Below are positions 7,673 to 16,220 of a stretch of DNA of 34,496 bases, piece by piece; the first letter of the stretch is position 1, and every line of letters begins with the position of its first letter. Source of the DNA: Boseongicola sp. (GTDB lineage: Bacteria; Pseudomonadota; Alphaproteobacteria; Rhodobacterales; Rhodobacteraceae); contig JARFRG010000177.1 of assembly GCA_029287375.1 (NCBI GenBank), forward strand, positions 1 to 34,496. The letters run 5' to 3'. Below the pieces are notes generated by a model. That model had not been told where the DNA came from. It saw only the letters and a program-made list of their open reading frames with translations, and ran no database searches. The position numbers and the translations under genes were made by a program.

Positions 7673-8911
7673 CTAAGCGGTTTTGTGCAGTTCAAAGGTG
7701 TCATGCAGCGCCTGCACGGCAAGCTCCATGTACTTGCGATCAATCAAAACCGAGATTTTGATCTCGGACGTGGTGATGACTTTGATGTTGATGCCCTCGT
7801 CTCGGAGCGCTTTGAACATCTGACTTGCCACGCCCGCATGACTTCGCATTCCGATGCCGACAACCGAGATTTTCGCAACGTCTGCATCTGTAACAAGCTG
7901 CGAAAAGTTAATCTCTCCGGAAGCTTTGGCGTCATCCATGGCTTTTTCGGCGCGCGCGATCTGATTGACCGGCAAGGAAAAGGTCATGTCTGTGCGTCCA
8001 TCTTCCGAGATGTTCTGCACAATCATATCGACATTGACCGAAGCATCGGCAAGCGGACCAAAGATCGCCGCCGCGATGCCGGGGCGGTCTGCAACGCTGA
8101 GAAGCGTCATCTTCGCTTCGTCGCGACTAAAGGCGACGCCCGCAACCACATTGCTTTCCATGATGTCCTCCTCGGCACACACCAATGTGCCCGCGTTGTC
8201 GTCGTTATCTTCGAAACTTGAAAGCACGCGCAACCGCACCTTGAAACGCATTGCAAGCTCGACAGACCGCGTTTGCAGCACCTTCGCGCCGAGCGATGCG
8301 AGTTCCAGCATCTCCTCGAAAGCGATCTTGTCCAACTTTCGGGCTTTGGATGTGATCCGCGGATCTGTGGTGTAGACACCGTCGACGTCCGTGTAGATGT
8401 CACATCGGATAGCGTCAAAGGCGGCAGCAAAGGCGACAGCCGTTGTGTCGGACCCACCGCGGCCAAGGGTTGTGATGCGACCTTCAGGGCTGATGCCTTG
8501 GAAACCAGCGACCACAGCAACTTTCATGCCTTCGGCAAACTTCGCATTGATGTTTTCAGTCGGTATTTCTTCGATGCGCGCGGCGGCATGAGCAGAATTG
8601 GTTTTGAGTGGAACCTGCCATCCCGCCCATGAGCGTGCCGGGACGTCCATTTCCTGCAGAGTGAGCGCCATCAGGCCCGCTGTAACTTGTTCGCCTGAAC
8701 TGACAACGGCGTCGTATTCTCGGGCGTCAAACATTGGGGAGGTCTCTTCGACCCAACCGACAAGCTCGTTGGTTTTGCCGGACATTGCCGACACGATCAC
8801 GATCACGTCGTGACCATTGGCCACCTCACGGCCGACGCGCTTGGCTGCGCGGCGTATCCGATCAAGCGTGGCGACTGAGGTGCCGCCGAATTTCATTACC
8901 AATGTGGGCAT
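7673..8911 (-). CDS. lysC: Aspartate kinase
   Basis: Monofunctional aspartokinase, first step to lysine, threonine, methionine and diaminopimelate; 412 residues. The kinase domain begins MPTLVMKFGGTSVA and carries VSSGEQVTAGLMAL, TTLGRGGSDTTAVA and TDVDGVYTTDPRI. Two ACT regulatory domains fill the C-terminal third (MTLLSVADRPGIAAAIFGPL and VAKISVVGIGMRSHAGVASQ). A strong ribosome binding site inside the gene (8167-8172) precedes in-frame Met251, which would give a separate regulatory beta subunit as in Bacillus and Corynebacterium alpha2beta2 enzymes. In many relatives lysC lies close to ptsP; here the choline block lies between them. Confidence 0.97.
   Translation of the reverse strand: MPTLVMKFGGTSVATLDRIRRAAKRVGREVANGHDVIVIVSAMSGKTNELVGWVEETSPMFDAREYDAVVSSGEQVTAGLMALTLQEMDVPARSWAGWQVPLKTNSAHAAARIEEIPTENINAKFAEGMKVAVVAGFQGISPEGRITTLGRGGSDTTAVAFAAAFDAIRCDIYTDVDGVYTTDPRITSKARKLDKIAFEEMLELASLGAKVLQTRSVELAMRFKVRLRVLSSFEDNDDNAGTLVCAEEDIMESNVVAGVAFSRDEAKMTLLSVADRPGIAAAIFGPLADASVNVDMIVQNISEDGRTDMTFSLPVNQIARAEKAMDDAKASGEINFSQLVTDADVAKISVVGIGMRSHAGVASQMFKALRDEGINIKVITTSEIKISVLIDRKYMELAVQALHDTFELHKTA
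8159..8172 (-). promoter_or_regulatory. Internal ribosome binding site and start codon for an in-frame lysC beta subunit
   Basis: On the minus strand GAGGAGGACATCATGG occurs inside lysC: AGGAGG (8172-8167), a 5-base spacer and ATG (8161-8159). The ATG is codon 251 of lysC and in frame, giving a 162-residue protein that begins MESNVVAGVAFS and contains both ACT domains. Overlapping in-phase alpha/beta aspartokinase genes are established in Bacillus, Corynebacterium and Thermus at the same place in the protein. The site is seen; its use is inferred. Confidence 0.6.
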
Positions 8912-8992
8912 TTGAGGCGCCGATATCCTGTCTCTTCGTCGCGCCTGTTACGGGATACTCGGGATCAGGACAAGAGTAGGCGACCTTTCAGA

Positions 8993-9448
8993 TCAGTTGG
9001 TCTTCGATTTGGGAACGAATGGGAGCGGAACCGCCGGAATCCCGTCTTCGATCAGCTTTTTGGCGTCCTCAGGAGCGACTTCGCCATAAATTGAACGCAC
9101 GGGCATATCGCCCAGATGCATTGCCGTGGCATCTTTCACGAAGTTTCGCCCTACATAGTCCGAATTTGCCTCAACGTGGTCGCGCAGCGCACGCAGGGCC
9201 TCCGCCATTTTTGGATCAGGTGCGGATATTACAGGATGTTGGGCTTGGGTCGTTGCGGGAACTGTCGGGTTCGCCTTCTTGCGAGACGTGGACACACCGG
9301 GCGACATGAGTGATTTCTCGACTTTTGGAGAACCACACATCGGGCATTCAACAAAGCCGGTTGCGGCAAGGCTTTGGTAGGCACCTGCCGACTGAAACCA
9401 GCTTTCAAACTGGTGGCCCTTTTCGCATTTCAAGCTGTATCGGATCAT
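8993..9448 (-). CDS. DUF1178 family protein with N-terminal zinc-ribbon motif
   Basis: 151-residue cytoplasmic protein of the DUF1178 family, common in alphaproteobacteria and of unknown function. The N-terminus MIRYSLKCEKGHQFESWFQS and the pair CPMCGS (Cys about residues 35 and 38) give a CxxxH/CxxC ribbon like those of FmdB-type regulators. A low-complexity Ala/Pro/Thr linker follows, then the conserved C-terminal block with VGRNFVKDATAMHLGD and SIYGEVAPEDAKKLIEDGI. It lies upstream of lysC on the same strand with an 81-base gap. No enzymatic residue is recognisable. Confidence 0.85.
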   Translation of the reverse strand: MIRYSLKCEKGHQFESWFQSAGAYQSLAATGFVECPMCGSPKVEKSLMSPGVSTSRKKANPTVPATTQAQHPVISAPDPKMAEALRALRDHVEANSDYVGRNFVKDATAMHLGDMPVRSIYGEVAPEDAKKLIEDGIPAVPLPFVPKSKTN

Positions 9449-9542
9449 TCCGGCGAAGCACCTTACATGAATTGCCTGATTATTATTTAGGTCATGGTCG
9501 TAAGGAATTCAATTGCTACGACGCTGCTGAGCAGATCAGTCG

Positions 9543-11648
9543 CTATGCTCTTTCGGGCAGCGGGGCCGAATGCCCGTTTCGCAGACTAAAGGCCAAGAGA
9601 GCCACAATGCAGACCACTCCGGCAATATTCACGACTATCAGGCCCGGCCATAGGCATGCTATTCCCCCTGCCGCTGAAATCGCGCGCATAGGCCAATTGA
9701 TACGTCGTTCGAGACAGCCCTGCAGCGCACCAGCCAAACCATAGATGCCAAAGACCGCGAACCCGAAAATGACAAGTGCCACCCCCCAATCCCCTGACAA
9801 GAAAGGAGTATACGCCATGAGAAGTGGAACGATATAAAGTCCTTTTGCCAGCTTCCAGCTTTCGATGCCCGTTTGCATTGCGGGGGCTTTTGCAATGGCC
9901 GCTGCGGTAAACGAGGCAAGGGCCACTGGCGGCGTCACATTGCTGTCCTGACTGAGCCAGAAAATGATCATATGCGCGGACAGGACCGCAGCAATCGCCG
10001 CTTCTGCGGGCACCACAAGATCACGGAGGGGTGCCGCCACCTCAAGAGGTAGGGCGCGGATGATTTCCGTGGCCTGTTCCAAGGGTATCGGGCCGCCTAA
10101 CAGCGCAATTGTTTCGGGCGCCCCCAACATCAAAACGGCCTTGGCACCATCGTTGAGTGTGCCTGCGACGAGGACGTCGATCACGACCCGGTCGGAAATC
10201 ATGCCCGCAATGGCTGGGGCCGACAAAGTCGCGATCACAATGTAGGCCGCGGTCACTGGCAAACCCATCCCAAGCACAAGACTAGCGATGGCTATGAGGA
10301 CAAGCGCGATCAAAAGATTACCGCCAGCCCATCCGGCGATCATCAGGCTGAAAGTATTTCCGATCCCGGCGGTTGAGATCACATTCACAATCAATCCGAC
10401 GGAACAGAGCAGGACCGCCGTCATGATCATGCCTTTCGTGCCCATCACCAACGCCTCCAGCACAGCGCGCGGACCCATCGGATTTTGCGTCAGCCAACTT
10501 GAGGCAATCACGGCCAGTATTCCAAACACGGCGGCATATGCGGGCGTAAAGCCCATAACGAGCATCGTAATCAGGCTTGCGATTGGGATGACGAAGCTTG
10601 CACCACCTTTTCTAAACGCCGATCCAAGTGTCTCGCCGTCGCTTTCCATGGGTTTTAGTTCAAGGCGTTTGGCTTCAATGCGCACAAAGAAAGCGACAGA
10701 TAGAAAATAGAGGAGCGCAGGCAAGGCGGCGACTGCGACGATCTTCTCGTAGGAAATTTGCGTAAAGCTTGCCATCACAAAGGCGCCGGCCCCCATGATA
10801 GGCGGCATGAGTTGCCCGCCCGTTGACGACGCGGCCTCTACGCCTCCGGCAAAAGCCGGGCGGAAGCCTGCGCGCTTCATCAGCGGGATGGTGATCACGC
10901 CTGTTGAGGCGGTATTTGCAACCGCGGAACCGGATATAGTTCCTGTCAGTCCGCTGGCGATAACCGCCACGATGCCCGGACCTCCGGCCATCCGCCCGGC
11001 AATGGCCTGGGCGATGTTTATGACAAACTCGCCTGCACCAGAACGTAGCAGGAAAGCTCCGAAGATGATGAAGAGAAAGACAAATGTCGACGAGATGCGG
11101 GCAATTGTGCCGAACATAGCGTCGTCGCCAAAGAGCGAACGAAAGGCGATGGTTTCCCACGACAGGCCTGGAAAACTGAACATGCCCCCGATGTATTGGC
11201 CCCAGAATCCAATGTAAGTAAGCGCCGTTATGATCAAAATTGGAATAACCCAACCGGTCAGGCGTCGGGTCAGTTCGATGCCACCGAGAACGCACAGTCC
11301 GATCGCAACCCAGTCCAACAAAATGAGATCCACACCACGATCATAAATTGGTGTTTCGGCGTAAGGGATATAAATCGCGGCCGCGGCGACAAGTGCGCCG
11401 AAGGTCACATCAATCACCAGCAGACGGCGGTTGTGTGTTTGTCCCCGCACCATCGGATTGTAGACGGCCGCCAGAAAAGCAAACCCCGCAAAATGATACG
11501 CGTTGCGTTGAAATTCAGAAATGAAGGGGTCGAACGCCACATATATGTGGCCAACAGCGATAAAGAGACAAAGGCCATGGAGCAGCCAAAGTACCCAACC
11601 TTGGAATTCACGTAGGCTTGGCGGCTCGACTTCGATCTCTTCGCTCAT
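9543..11648 (-). CDS. TRAP transporter permease, fused 4TM/12TM protein of the TAXI type
   Basis: 701-residue inner-membrane protein in which the small (DctQ-like) and large (DctM-like) TRAP subunits are one chain, the form that goes with TAXI-family binding proteins. An N-terminal block of four hydrophobic segments (residues about 15-140) precedes the DctM-like part with GGPGIVAVIASGLTGTISGSAVANTASTG and MKRAGFRPAFAGGVEAASSTGGQLMPPIMGAGAF, both family hallmarks. A further repeat of transmembrane pairs includes LVLGMGLPVTAAYIVIATL. It is the second gene after the binding protein, 95 bases downstream beyond two hairpins. The driving ion and the solute are not shown by the sequence. Confidence 0.93.
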   Translation of the reverse strand: MSEEIEVEPPSLREFQGWVLWLLHGLCLFIAVGHIYVAFDPFISEFQRNAYHFAGFAFLAAVYNPMVRGQTHNRRLLVIDVTFGALVAAAAIYIPYAETPIYDRGVDLILLDWVAIGLCVLGGIELTRRLTGWVIPILIITALTYIGFWGQYIGGMFSFPGLSWETIAFRSLFGDDAMFGTIARISSTFVFLFIIFGAFLLRSGAGEFVINIAQAIAGRMAGGPGIVAVIASGLTGTISGSAVANTASTGVITIPLMKRAGFRPAFAGGVEAASSTGGQLMPPIMGAGAFVMASFTQISYEKIVAVAALPALLYFLSVAFFVRIEAKRLELKPMESDGETLGSAFRKGGASFVIPIASLITMLVMGFTPAYAAVFGILAVIASSWLTQNPMGPRAVLEALVMGTKGMIMTAVLLCSVGLIVNVISTAGIGNTFSLMIAGWAGGNLLIALVLIAIASLVLGMGLPVTAAYIVIATLSAPAIAGMISDRVVIDVLVAGTLNDGAKAVLMLGAPETIALLGGPIPLEQATEIIRALPLEVAAPLRDLVVPAEAAIAAVLSAHMIIFWLSQDSNVTPPVALASFTAAAIAKAPAMQTGIESWKLAKGLYIVPLLMAYTPFLSGDWGVALVIFGFAVFGIYGLAGALQGCLERRINWPMRAISAAGGIACLWPGLIVVNIAGVVCIVALLAFSLRNGHSAPLPERA

Positions 11649-11688
11649 GATGTTCCCCCACTTTCAATTGCAAACTACTCTAGGGGGA

Positions 11689-11737
11689 GGGGGGCGCAAA
11701 GCCCCCCCAATGGATCGCCGACCAGTAGCCGGCGATC
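11689..11737 (-). other. Two tandem hairpins between the TAXI binding-protein gene and its permease gene
   Basis: Starting 6 bases after the binding-protein stop codon there is a perfect 8-bp stem, GATCGCCG (11713-11720) with CGGCGATC (11730-11737), followed by a GC-only 7-bp stem, GGGGGGC (11689-11695) with GCCCCCC (11701-11707), loop of 5. No U tract follows. Such stem-loops commonly stabilise the upstream binding-protein mRNA and reduce permease expression. Confidence 0.65.
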
Positions 11738-11743
11738 ACTATT

Positions 11744-12751
11744 TTACTTCGCCATCAGGCGGTCAGGGATGTCGATGCCCTGCTCAGAGTAAAACCGTGC
11801 CGCACCAGGGTGCAGAGGCACTGGCAGTCCAGCAATAGCCTTTTCGATCGCCATTGCTTTTGTCGCAGGGTGAATGGCCTGAAGGAACGCCAGGTTTTCG
11901 TAGATCGTCTTGGTGATCAAATAGACGTTTTCTTCGGGCAGATCGGCATTGGTTGCCAGAAAGTTTGGCTGCGCAATGGTATTCCAGTCAGCGCCCTGGT
12001 TCGGGTAGGTGCCAGCTGGGATGACAAAGCGCGTCCAAAGGTTACGGCCGTCATCCATTGCTGCGAGTTGCTCGTCAGTTACGGTCAATGGTGTGAGGCT
12101 GTCGCCGACCGATGCCATTAGCTGTGAAATCGCGCCAGTTGGGACACCTGCGGGTGTGTTGATGCCCTTGACCTGACCGTTCTGCAAAGCTTCTGCCGAC
12201 GGGCCATAGCCGCCGAAAACAAGATCATAGTCCGTGTCGATTGCAACGCCGAGACCCGACAAAAGCGCGCGGTTCGAACCGATCGTTCCTGAATTCTGGC
12301 TACCAAGAGCCATTGCTTCGCCTTTGAGTCCTGGAAGGACGCCCACCGTCCCGTCGCCAGCAACGTCGCTTGAGACGACGAATTGTTCAACATTCTGCCA
12401 CAACATGGTGATTGAACGTAGATTTTCCTGAGGACCAGATTCAGCAATCGGTCCTGTGCCAGTCGCAGCGTAGCTGCCGAACAGGCCCTGCATAATGGCA
12501 AACTGTGCTTCGCCTTCGCGCAGTAGGCGCACGTTTTCGCCAGACCCTGCCGAGCTGATTGCTGACATTCCGATTTTTTGACGGGGCTCTAGCTTAACTT
12601 TGACAAGCGTCGAGAGAGCGACGCCGACCGGGTAGTAGGTTCCGCCTGTCGATGCGGTTGCAAGAACGTAGCTGGCTTCTTCAGCCTGTGCGGACGCGCC
12701 AAACGAGACAGCAAGTGCTGCGATTAAAGCGGATTTTTTGAAGTGGAACAT
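11744..12751 (-). CDS. TAXI family TRAP transporter solute-binding protein
   Basis: 335-residue periplasmic receptor with signal peptide MFHFKKSALIAALAVSFGASAQA. The mature protein opens with ASYVLATASTGGTYYPVGVALS, which contains the TGGTYYPVG element of TAXI receptors, followed by SAGSGENVRLLREGEAQFAIMQG. A strong Shine-Dalgarno GGGAGGT stands 5 bases before the ATG. It is the first gene of the TRAP pair. Some TAXI receptors bind glutamate or other carboxylates; here the ligand cannot be named from sequence. Confidence 0.93.
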   Translation of the reverse strand: MFHFKKSALIAALAVSFGASAQAEEASYVLATASTGGTYYPVGVALSTLVKVKLEPRQKIGMSAISSAGSGENVRLLREGEAQFAIMQGLFGSYAATGTGPIAESGPQENLRSITMLWQNVEQFVVSSDVAGDGTVGVLPGLKGEAMALGSQNSGTIGSNRALLSGLGVAIDTDYDLVFGGYGPSAEALQNGQVKGINTPAGVPTGAISQLMASVGDSLTPLTVTDEQLAAMDDGRNLWTRFVIPAGTYPNQGADWNTIAQPNFLATNADLPEENVYLITKTIYENLAFLQAIHPATKAMAIEKAIAGLPVPLHPGAARFYSEQGIDIPDRLMAK

Positions 12752-12893
12752 TATGACCTCCCATAAGATCTATTTGTACCGCCCAAGACTTAAGGCATTT
12801 GCGGGAAATGACCAGCGTAGTTCGTGGAAACACCTGTTTTGGGCTAGGCCGCCAGGCAGCGAAAGGCAGAAATCTCGTCAGAAATCGCAGGAT

Positions 12894-13370
12894 TCATGCG
12901 TCTTTCGGGTCGAACGACATAATTATTCCGGCCAATTCGCGTTCTTGCACCATGGCTGCCGCTTTTCTGGGCGATACCCACTTGCGCTTTCTTTGTGACT
13001 TTTCTGGCCAGATGCCGGCAAGCGATGTCACCTTGAGCGGAAATACGGCCACAACACAGGGCAGGCTGGCGTCGCCGGGAAGCATTTTGAGATAGCTGAA
13101 TATCCCAAGGCAGACCGGGCGAGTTTTGCCTTTTACACCAGCTTCTTCCCAGGCTTCTGTGCTTGCAGCTTCAGCAGGCGTCGCGCCATCTTGTGGCCAA
13201 CCTTTTGGAATGATCCAGCGCCGAGATCTTTTTGAGGTCACAAGCAATATCTGAAGCTTGCCATTGCGCCGACGCCAACACAGCGCGCCGAACTGGGTCC
13301 GCACGTCGCGTTTATCATAGTTCTCTAGATCAAGTGCCTGTTGCTTTATCTTGGTCATGCTCATTTTCAT
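12894..13370 (-). CDS. Nudix hydrolase with degenerate Nudix box
   Basis: 158-residue protein of the Nudix fold, probably acting on a diphosphate-linked compound such as diphosphoinositol polyphosphate or dinucleoside polyphosphate. The Nudix region is PKGWPQDGATPAEAASTEAWEEAGV. Aligned to GX5EX7REUXEEXGU, the first Glu is Ala and the Arg is Thr, while the metal-binding EE of WEEAGV is kept. This form resembles a subgroup of alphaproteobacterial Nudix proteins. The start among ATGs at 13370, 13364 and 13358 is not decided by a clear ribosome binding site. It is transcribed away from the HDAC-like gene across a 110-base AT-rich gap. Confidence 0.82.
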   Translation of the reverse strand: MKMSMTKIKQQALDLENYDKRDVRTQFGALCWRRRNGKLQILLVTSKRSRRWIIPKGWPQDGATPAEAASTEAWEEAGVKGKTRPVCLGIFSYLKMLPGDASLPCVVAVFPLKVTSLAGIWPEKSQRKRKWVSPRKAAAMVQERELAGIIMSFDPKDA

Positions 13371-13480
13371 CGACCGATTTGCTTGCCTTAGTTGTACCGG
13401 TGCTATTTTTTAAAATGCTAACATTCTCGCAAGAGATAGCAATATCTAGCACTCTGTGGATCGCACATAAGACTTAACTG
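13371..13480. promoter_or_regulatory. Divergent promoter region between the Nudix and HDAC-like genes
   Basis: This gap is clearly more AT-rich than its neighbours, with a TTTTTTAAAA run near 13411-13421, as expected for promoters serving both strands. I cannot assign -35/-10 pairs with confidence. Confidence 0.4.
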
Positions 13481-14617
13481 TTGTTTTATTCAGCCCCTTC
13501 GACGCCAAAATTGATTTCTTCGGAAATCTATCGCCACTCCACGTATGGGGCATGGCATCCGTTGGCTATCCCAAGAGTTTCGACCGTTATGGACCTTGCG
13601 ACCGCCTTGGGATGGCTCGCGCCCAGAGGCTGGATTCGCAGCCCGAGAGCGCGCCCGAACGCTCTCGCGGCATGGCATCGCCCCGATTATATAGCGGCCG
13701 TTGTGCAGGCTGAAAAAGATGGTTTTGTCTCTGATGAGGTCCGCGCACGGTATCATCTTGGAACGCATGCCAATCCCGTGTTTCCCGAGATGTATCGACG
13801 TCCTGCAACGGCAGCTGGTGCTGCTATTTGGGCAGGCGAAGCGTTGCAGGCCGAGGGCGTGCTTTATTCGCCGGCCGGCGGCACGCATCATGGGCTTCCT
13901 GACCGGGCGAATGGGTTTTGCTATTTCAACGATCCGGTCCTCGCGATCTTGTCGTTGCGTGAACACGGCGTTCGACGGATTGCCTATGTCGATATTGATG
14001 CGCACCATCCGGACGGTGTTGAACATGCGTTCAGGACCGACCCGGATGTGTTGATGCTCTCGGTTCATGAGGAACGGCGTTGGCCATTCACAGGGGCTGT
14101 CGACGATGTTGGGGTGGGGAATGTTTTTAATCTTCCCGTTCCACGCGGTTTTCACGACACCGACATGGAGGCCGTAAGAGAGCGATTGATCCTGCCTCTG
14201 ATCCAGTCATTTCGCCCCGACGCCATAGTGCTTCAATGCGGCGCGGATGCTGTGACTGAGGATCCGCTTTCACGGTTGGCTCTTTCGAACAATGCGCATT
14301 GGGCGATTGTTGGTGCTCTGCAGTGCATGTGCCGACGCTACCTTGTGTTAGGCGGCGGCGGTTATAACCCTTGGAGCGTTGGGCGTCTGTGGACCGGGGT
14401 TTGGGGGACACTTTTGGGGGCAGAATTCCCCGAGCGTCTTGTGCCCGAAGCAGAGAATGTCTTGCGGGAATTGGCATGGCCGGGGCGAGTAGCCGGAAAA
14501 AACCCACCAGAGCATTGGTTTACAACAATCAGGGATGTGCCACGCCCGGGGACAATCAGCAGTGAGGTGGCTGCGCGGCTTGAGGTCTTGTGCGCACGAC
14601 TGAGGAGATGGCTGTGA
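13481..14617 (+). CDS. Histone deacetylase family protein (AcuC-like)
   Basis: 378-residue arginase/deacetylase-fold amidohydrolase, related to acetoin utilisation protein AcuC and acetylpolyamine amidohydrolases. Active-site elements can be traced: the double His H136/H137 in GGTHHG, zinc ligands D173 and H175 in DIDAHHPDGV, the third zinc ligand D256 in QCGADAVTEDP, and the catalytic Tyr Y295 in GGGGYN. The usual HHGDG is HHPDG here. The frame opens only after a stop at 13475 and no ATG precedes the conserved STYGAWHPLAIPRVS block, so the start is TTG (13481) or the adjacent CTG, with only a weak ribosome binding site. The stop overlaps the start of the next gene (TGATG), so the two are coupled. 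The natural substrate is unknown. Confidence 0.88.
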   Translation: MFYSAPSTPKLISSEIYRHSTYGAWHPLAIPRVSTVMDLATALGWLAPRGWIRSPRARPNALAAWHRPDYIAAVVQAEKDGFVSDEVRARYHLGTHANPVFPEMYRRPATAAGAAIWAGEALQAEGVLYSPAGGTHHGLPDRANGFCYFNDPVLAILSLREHGVRRIAYVDIDAHHPDGVEHAFRTDPDVLMLSVHEERRWPFTGAVDDVGVGNVFNLPVPRGFHDTDMEAVRERLILPLIQSFRPDAIVLQCGADAVTEDPLSRLALSNNAHWAIVGALQCMCRRYLVLGGGGYNPWSVGRLWTGVWGTLLGAEFPERLVPEAENVLRELAWPGRVAGKNPPEHWFTTIRDVPRPGTISSEVAARLEVLCARLRRWL

Positions 14618-15168
14618 TGCGTTTGTTTTTGGGGCTTGGACTTCCTGATTTGCATCGAGATGCGCTTGCATCATTGCAAAGAAAATTGCCCTTGGGGCGC
14701 GCAGTACCATGGGGCAATTTTCATTTAACGCTGGCGTTTCTTGGCGAGGGGACCACTGAAATGGCCGAGGAATTGGACCTGAAACTTGGGAGCATGAAGA
14801 TCACGCTTCCTCCGATTCTGCTGAAGGATCTGGGGCAATTCGGAGGGGCGGCCCCTCGCGCGATCTGGGTCGGTGTGGAGCCGATGTCGGGCTTAGATGA
14901 GTTGAATGCGCGGCTTGAAAACGCGGCGCGCCGCGTTGGGTTCACAGTTCCGCGCCGCCGATTTGTGCCACACGTCACGTTGCAGAGGTTCGCCCGTGAT
15001 GCAGTTGAGCCAACCGCAATTGCGGCTGTTCTGGAACGGATGGGTGGATTTGCGCTCCCGTCTTTTCAGCCGTGGGCCGTCACCTTGTTCCAGTCACATC
15101 TGCGCGCAGAGGGGCCTGTATATGAGGCTTTGGCCGACTATCCGATCACGCCAGATCAGACCACTTGA
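14617..15168 (+). CDS. thpR: RNA 2',3'-cyclic phosphodiesterase (2H family)
   Basis: 183-residue enzyme of the LigT/ThpR group that opens 2',3'-cyclic phosphates on RNA ends. The two signature HxTx motifs are H36-L-T-L and H119-V-T-L, with the typical N-terminus MRLFLGLGLP and the element PRAIWVGVE. The start at 14617 is chosen because GAGGAG lies about 9 bases upstream and the ATG overlaps the HDAC-like stop as TGATG; an earlier GTG at 14590 gives a non-conserved extension. It converges on neuB, overlapping it by 23 bases. Confidence 0.9.
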   Translation: MRLFLGLGLPDLHRDALASLQRKLPLGRAVPWGNFHLTLAFLGEGTTEMAEELDLKLGSMKITLPPILLKDLGQFGGAAPRAIWVGVEPMSGLDELNARLENAARRVGFTVPRRRFVPHVTLQRFARDAVEPTAIAAVLERMGGFALPSFQPWAVTLFQSHLRAEGPVYEALADYPITPDQTT

Positions 15169-16177
15169 GTTGAGTGTTTTTGGGAATGGCGCGTGTTAGA
15201 CGTTTCCCGATCACCTTATCAAACTCGTATCCTGCGATCTCGCCTGAACCGGGCCTGCGGCCCCATATATCTGCTTCTTCAATAAGGTGCCCTTCCGCGA
15301 GGTCCCGATCGGCCACGACGCTTGTGCGCGCAAAGCGATAAACGGGTTCTTCTGCGGATGTACGGCGTTTCTCATTGTGAAGGGCGATGTGGATTTCACG
15401 GGAGCGATCAATGAGATGGCGCAGTTCGGAGGGGTCCATGGAATTGATGATGTCTGGACCTTCCCGGTAGCGCGTATCGGTAAAATGTCGTTCAAGAATG
15501 CAGGCACCCAATGCCACCGAAGCGAGTGCCATTTCTGGCCCGATGGAGTGGTCGGAAAACCCTACGACAGCGTTCGGGAATGCGGCGCGAAGGTCGGTGA
15601 CACCCCTCAGGGACACAATCTCTGGCGGTGACGGATAGAGATTTGTGCATTCAAGCAATGCATAGTCAACGCCAGACTCGTCCAGAATTTGAACGGACGC
15701 GCGGATCGTTTCGATCGACTGCATGCCGGTCGACATAATGATCGGTTTGCCTTTAGCCGCGATGTGCCGGACCAGGGGGAGGTGGTCAGCTTCGCCTGAT
15801 CCAATCTTGAAAGCCGGAACACCAATGTCGTCCAGAAAGTCAGCGGCCGAGCGCGAGAATGGCGTGGAAATATAGATTAGGCCAAGGCTCTCTGCATGGG
15901 CCTTTAGGGCGATCTCGTCATCCGCGGACAGCGCGTTTTCTTCCATGACTTGCCAAATGGACTTGCCGCCGGCGTTGGGCGGCAGGACATTCTTTGCCTC
16001 TTCGGTCATCTCGTCTTCGACGAAATGCGTCTGGTGCTTGACGATCTCGCATCCCGATTGCCCGGCGAGCGTCACCATGTGCTTGGCAACAGCAAGACTG
16101 CCCCCGTGGTTGATGCCGATCTCGGCGATGACCAGCGGCGGTTCGGAGGGGCCTATTTTGCGATGAGCGATTTGCAT
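15146..16177 (-). CDS. neuB: N-acetylneuraminate/nonulosonic acid synthase
   Basis: 343-residue PEP-condensing synthase of the NeuB family, making a nine-carbon alpha-keto sugar acid from PEP and a hexosamine. It has the TIM barrel (VIAEIGINHGG, IYISTPFSRSAADFLDDIGV, FKIGSGEADHLPLV, IIMSTGMQS), the metal-binding histidines in FSDHSIG and ERHFTD, and a C-terminal antifreeze-like SAF domain (RTSVVADRDLAEGHLIEEAD). The motif after the second His is GPDIINSMDP rather than the GPDH of many sialic acid synthases, so the product may be legionaminic, Kdn-like or another nonulosonic acid. ATG 16177 is preferred over an in-frame TTG at 16204. It diverges from kdtA-neuA by 102 bases. Confidence 0.88.
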   Translation of the reverse strand: MQIAHRKIGPSEPPLVIAEIGINHGGSLAVAKHMVTLAGQSGCEIVKHQTHFVEDEMTEEAKNVLPPNAGGKSIWQVMEENALSADDEIALKAHAESLGLIYISTPFSRSAADFLDDIGVPAFKIGSGEADHLPLVRHIAAKGKPIIMSTGMQSIETIRASVQILDESGVDYALLECTNLYPSPPEIVSLRGVTDLRAAFPNAVVGFSDHSIGPEMALASVALGACILERHFTDTRYREGPDIINSMDPSELRHLIDRSREIHIALHNEKRRTSAEEPVYRFARTSVVADRDLAEGHLIEEADIWGRRPGSGEIAGYEFDKVIGKRLTRAIPKNTQLKWSDLA

Positions 16178-16220
16178 GAGCGCGTGTTTCCTTATGTCTT
16201 TCAATTCGGTCTAGCGGGAA

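Noticed and set aside
9554-9580. CGGGCA/TGCCCG inverted repeat near the end of the TRAP permease gene as a terminator
   Set aside because: It lies inside coding sequence before the stop and has no U tract.
13490-14155. 221-codon minus-strand ORF opposite the deacetylase-like gene
   Set aside because: Shadow of a gene whose catalytic motifs are all in the plus frame.
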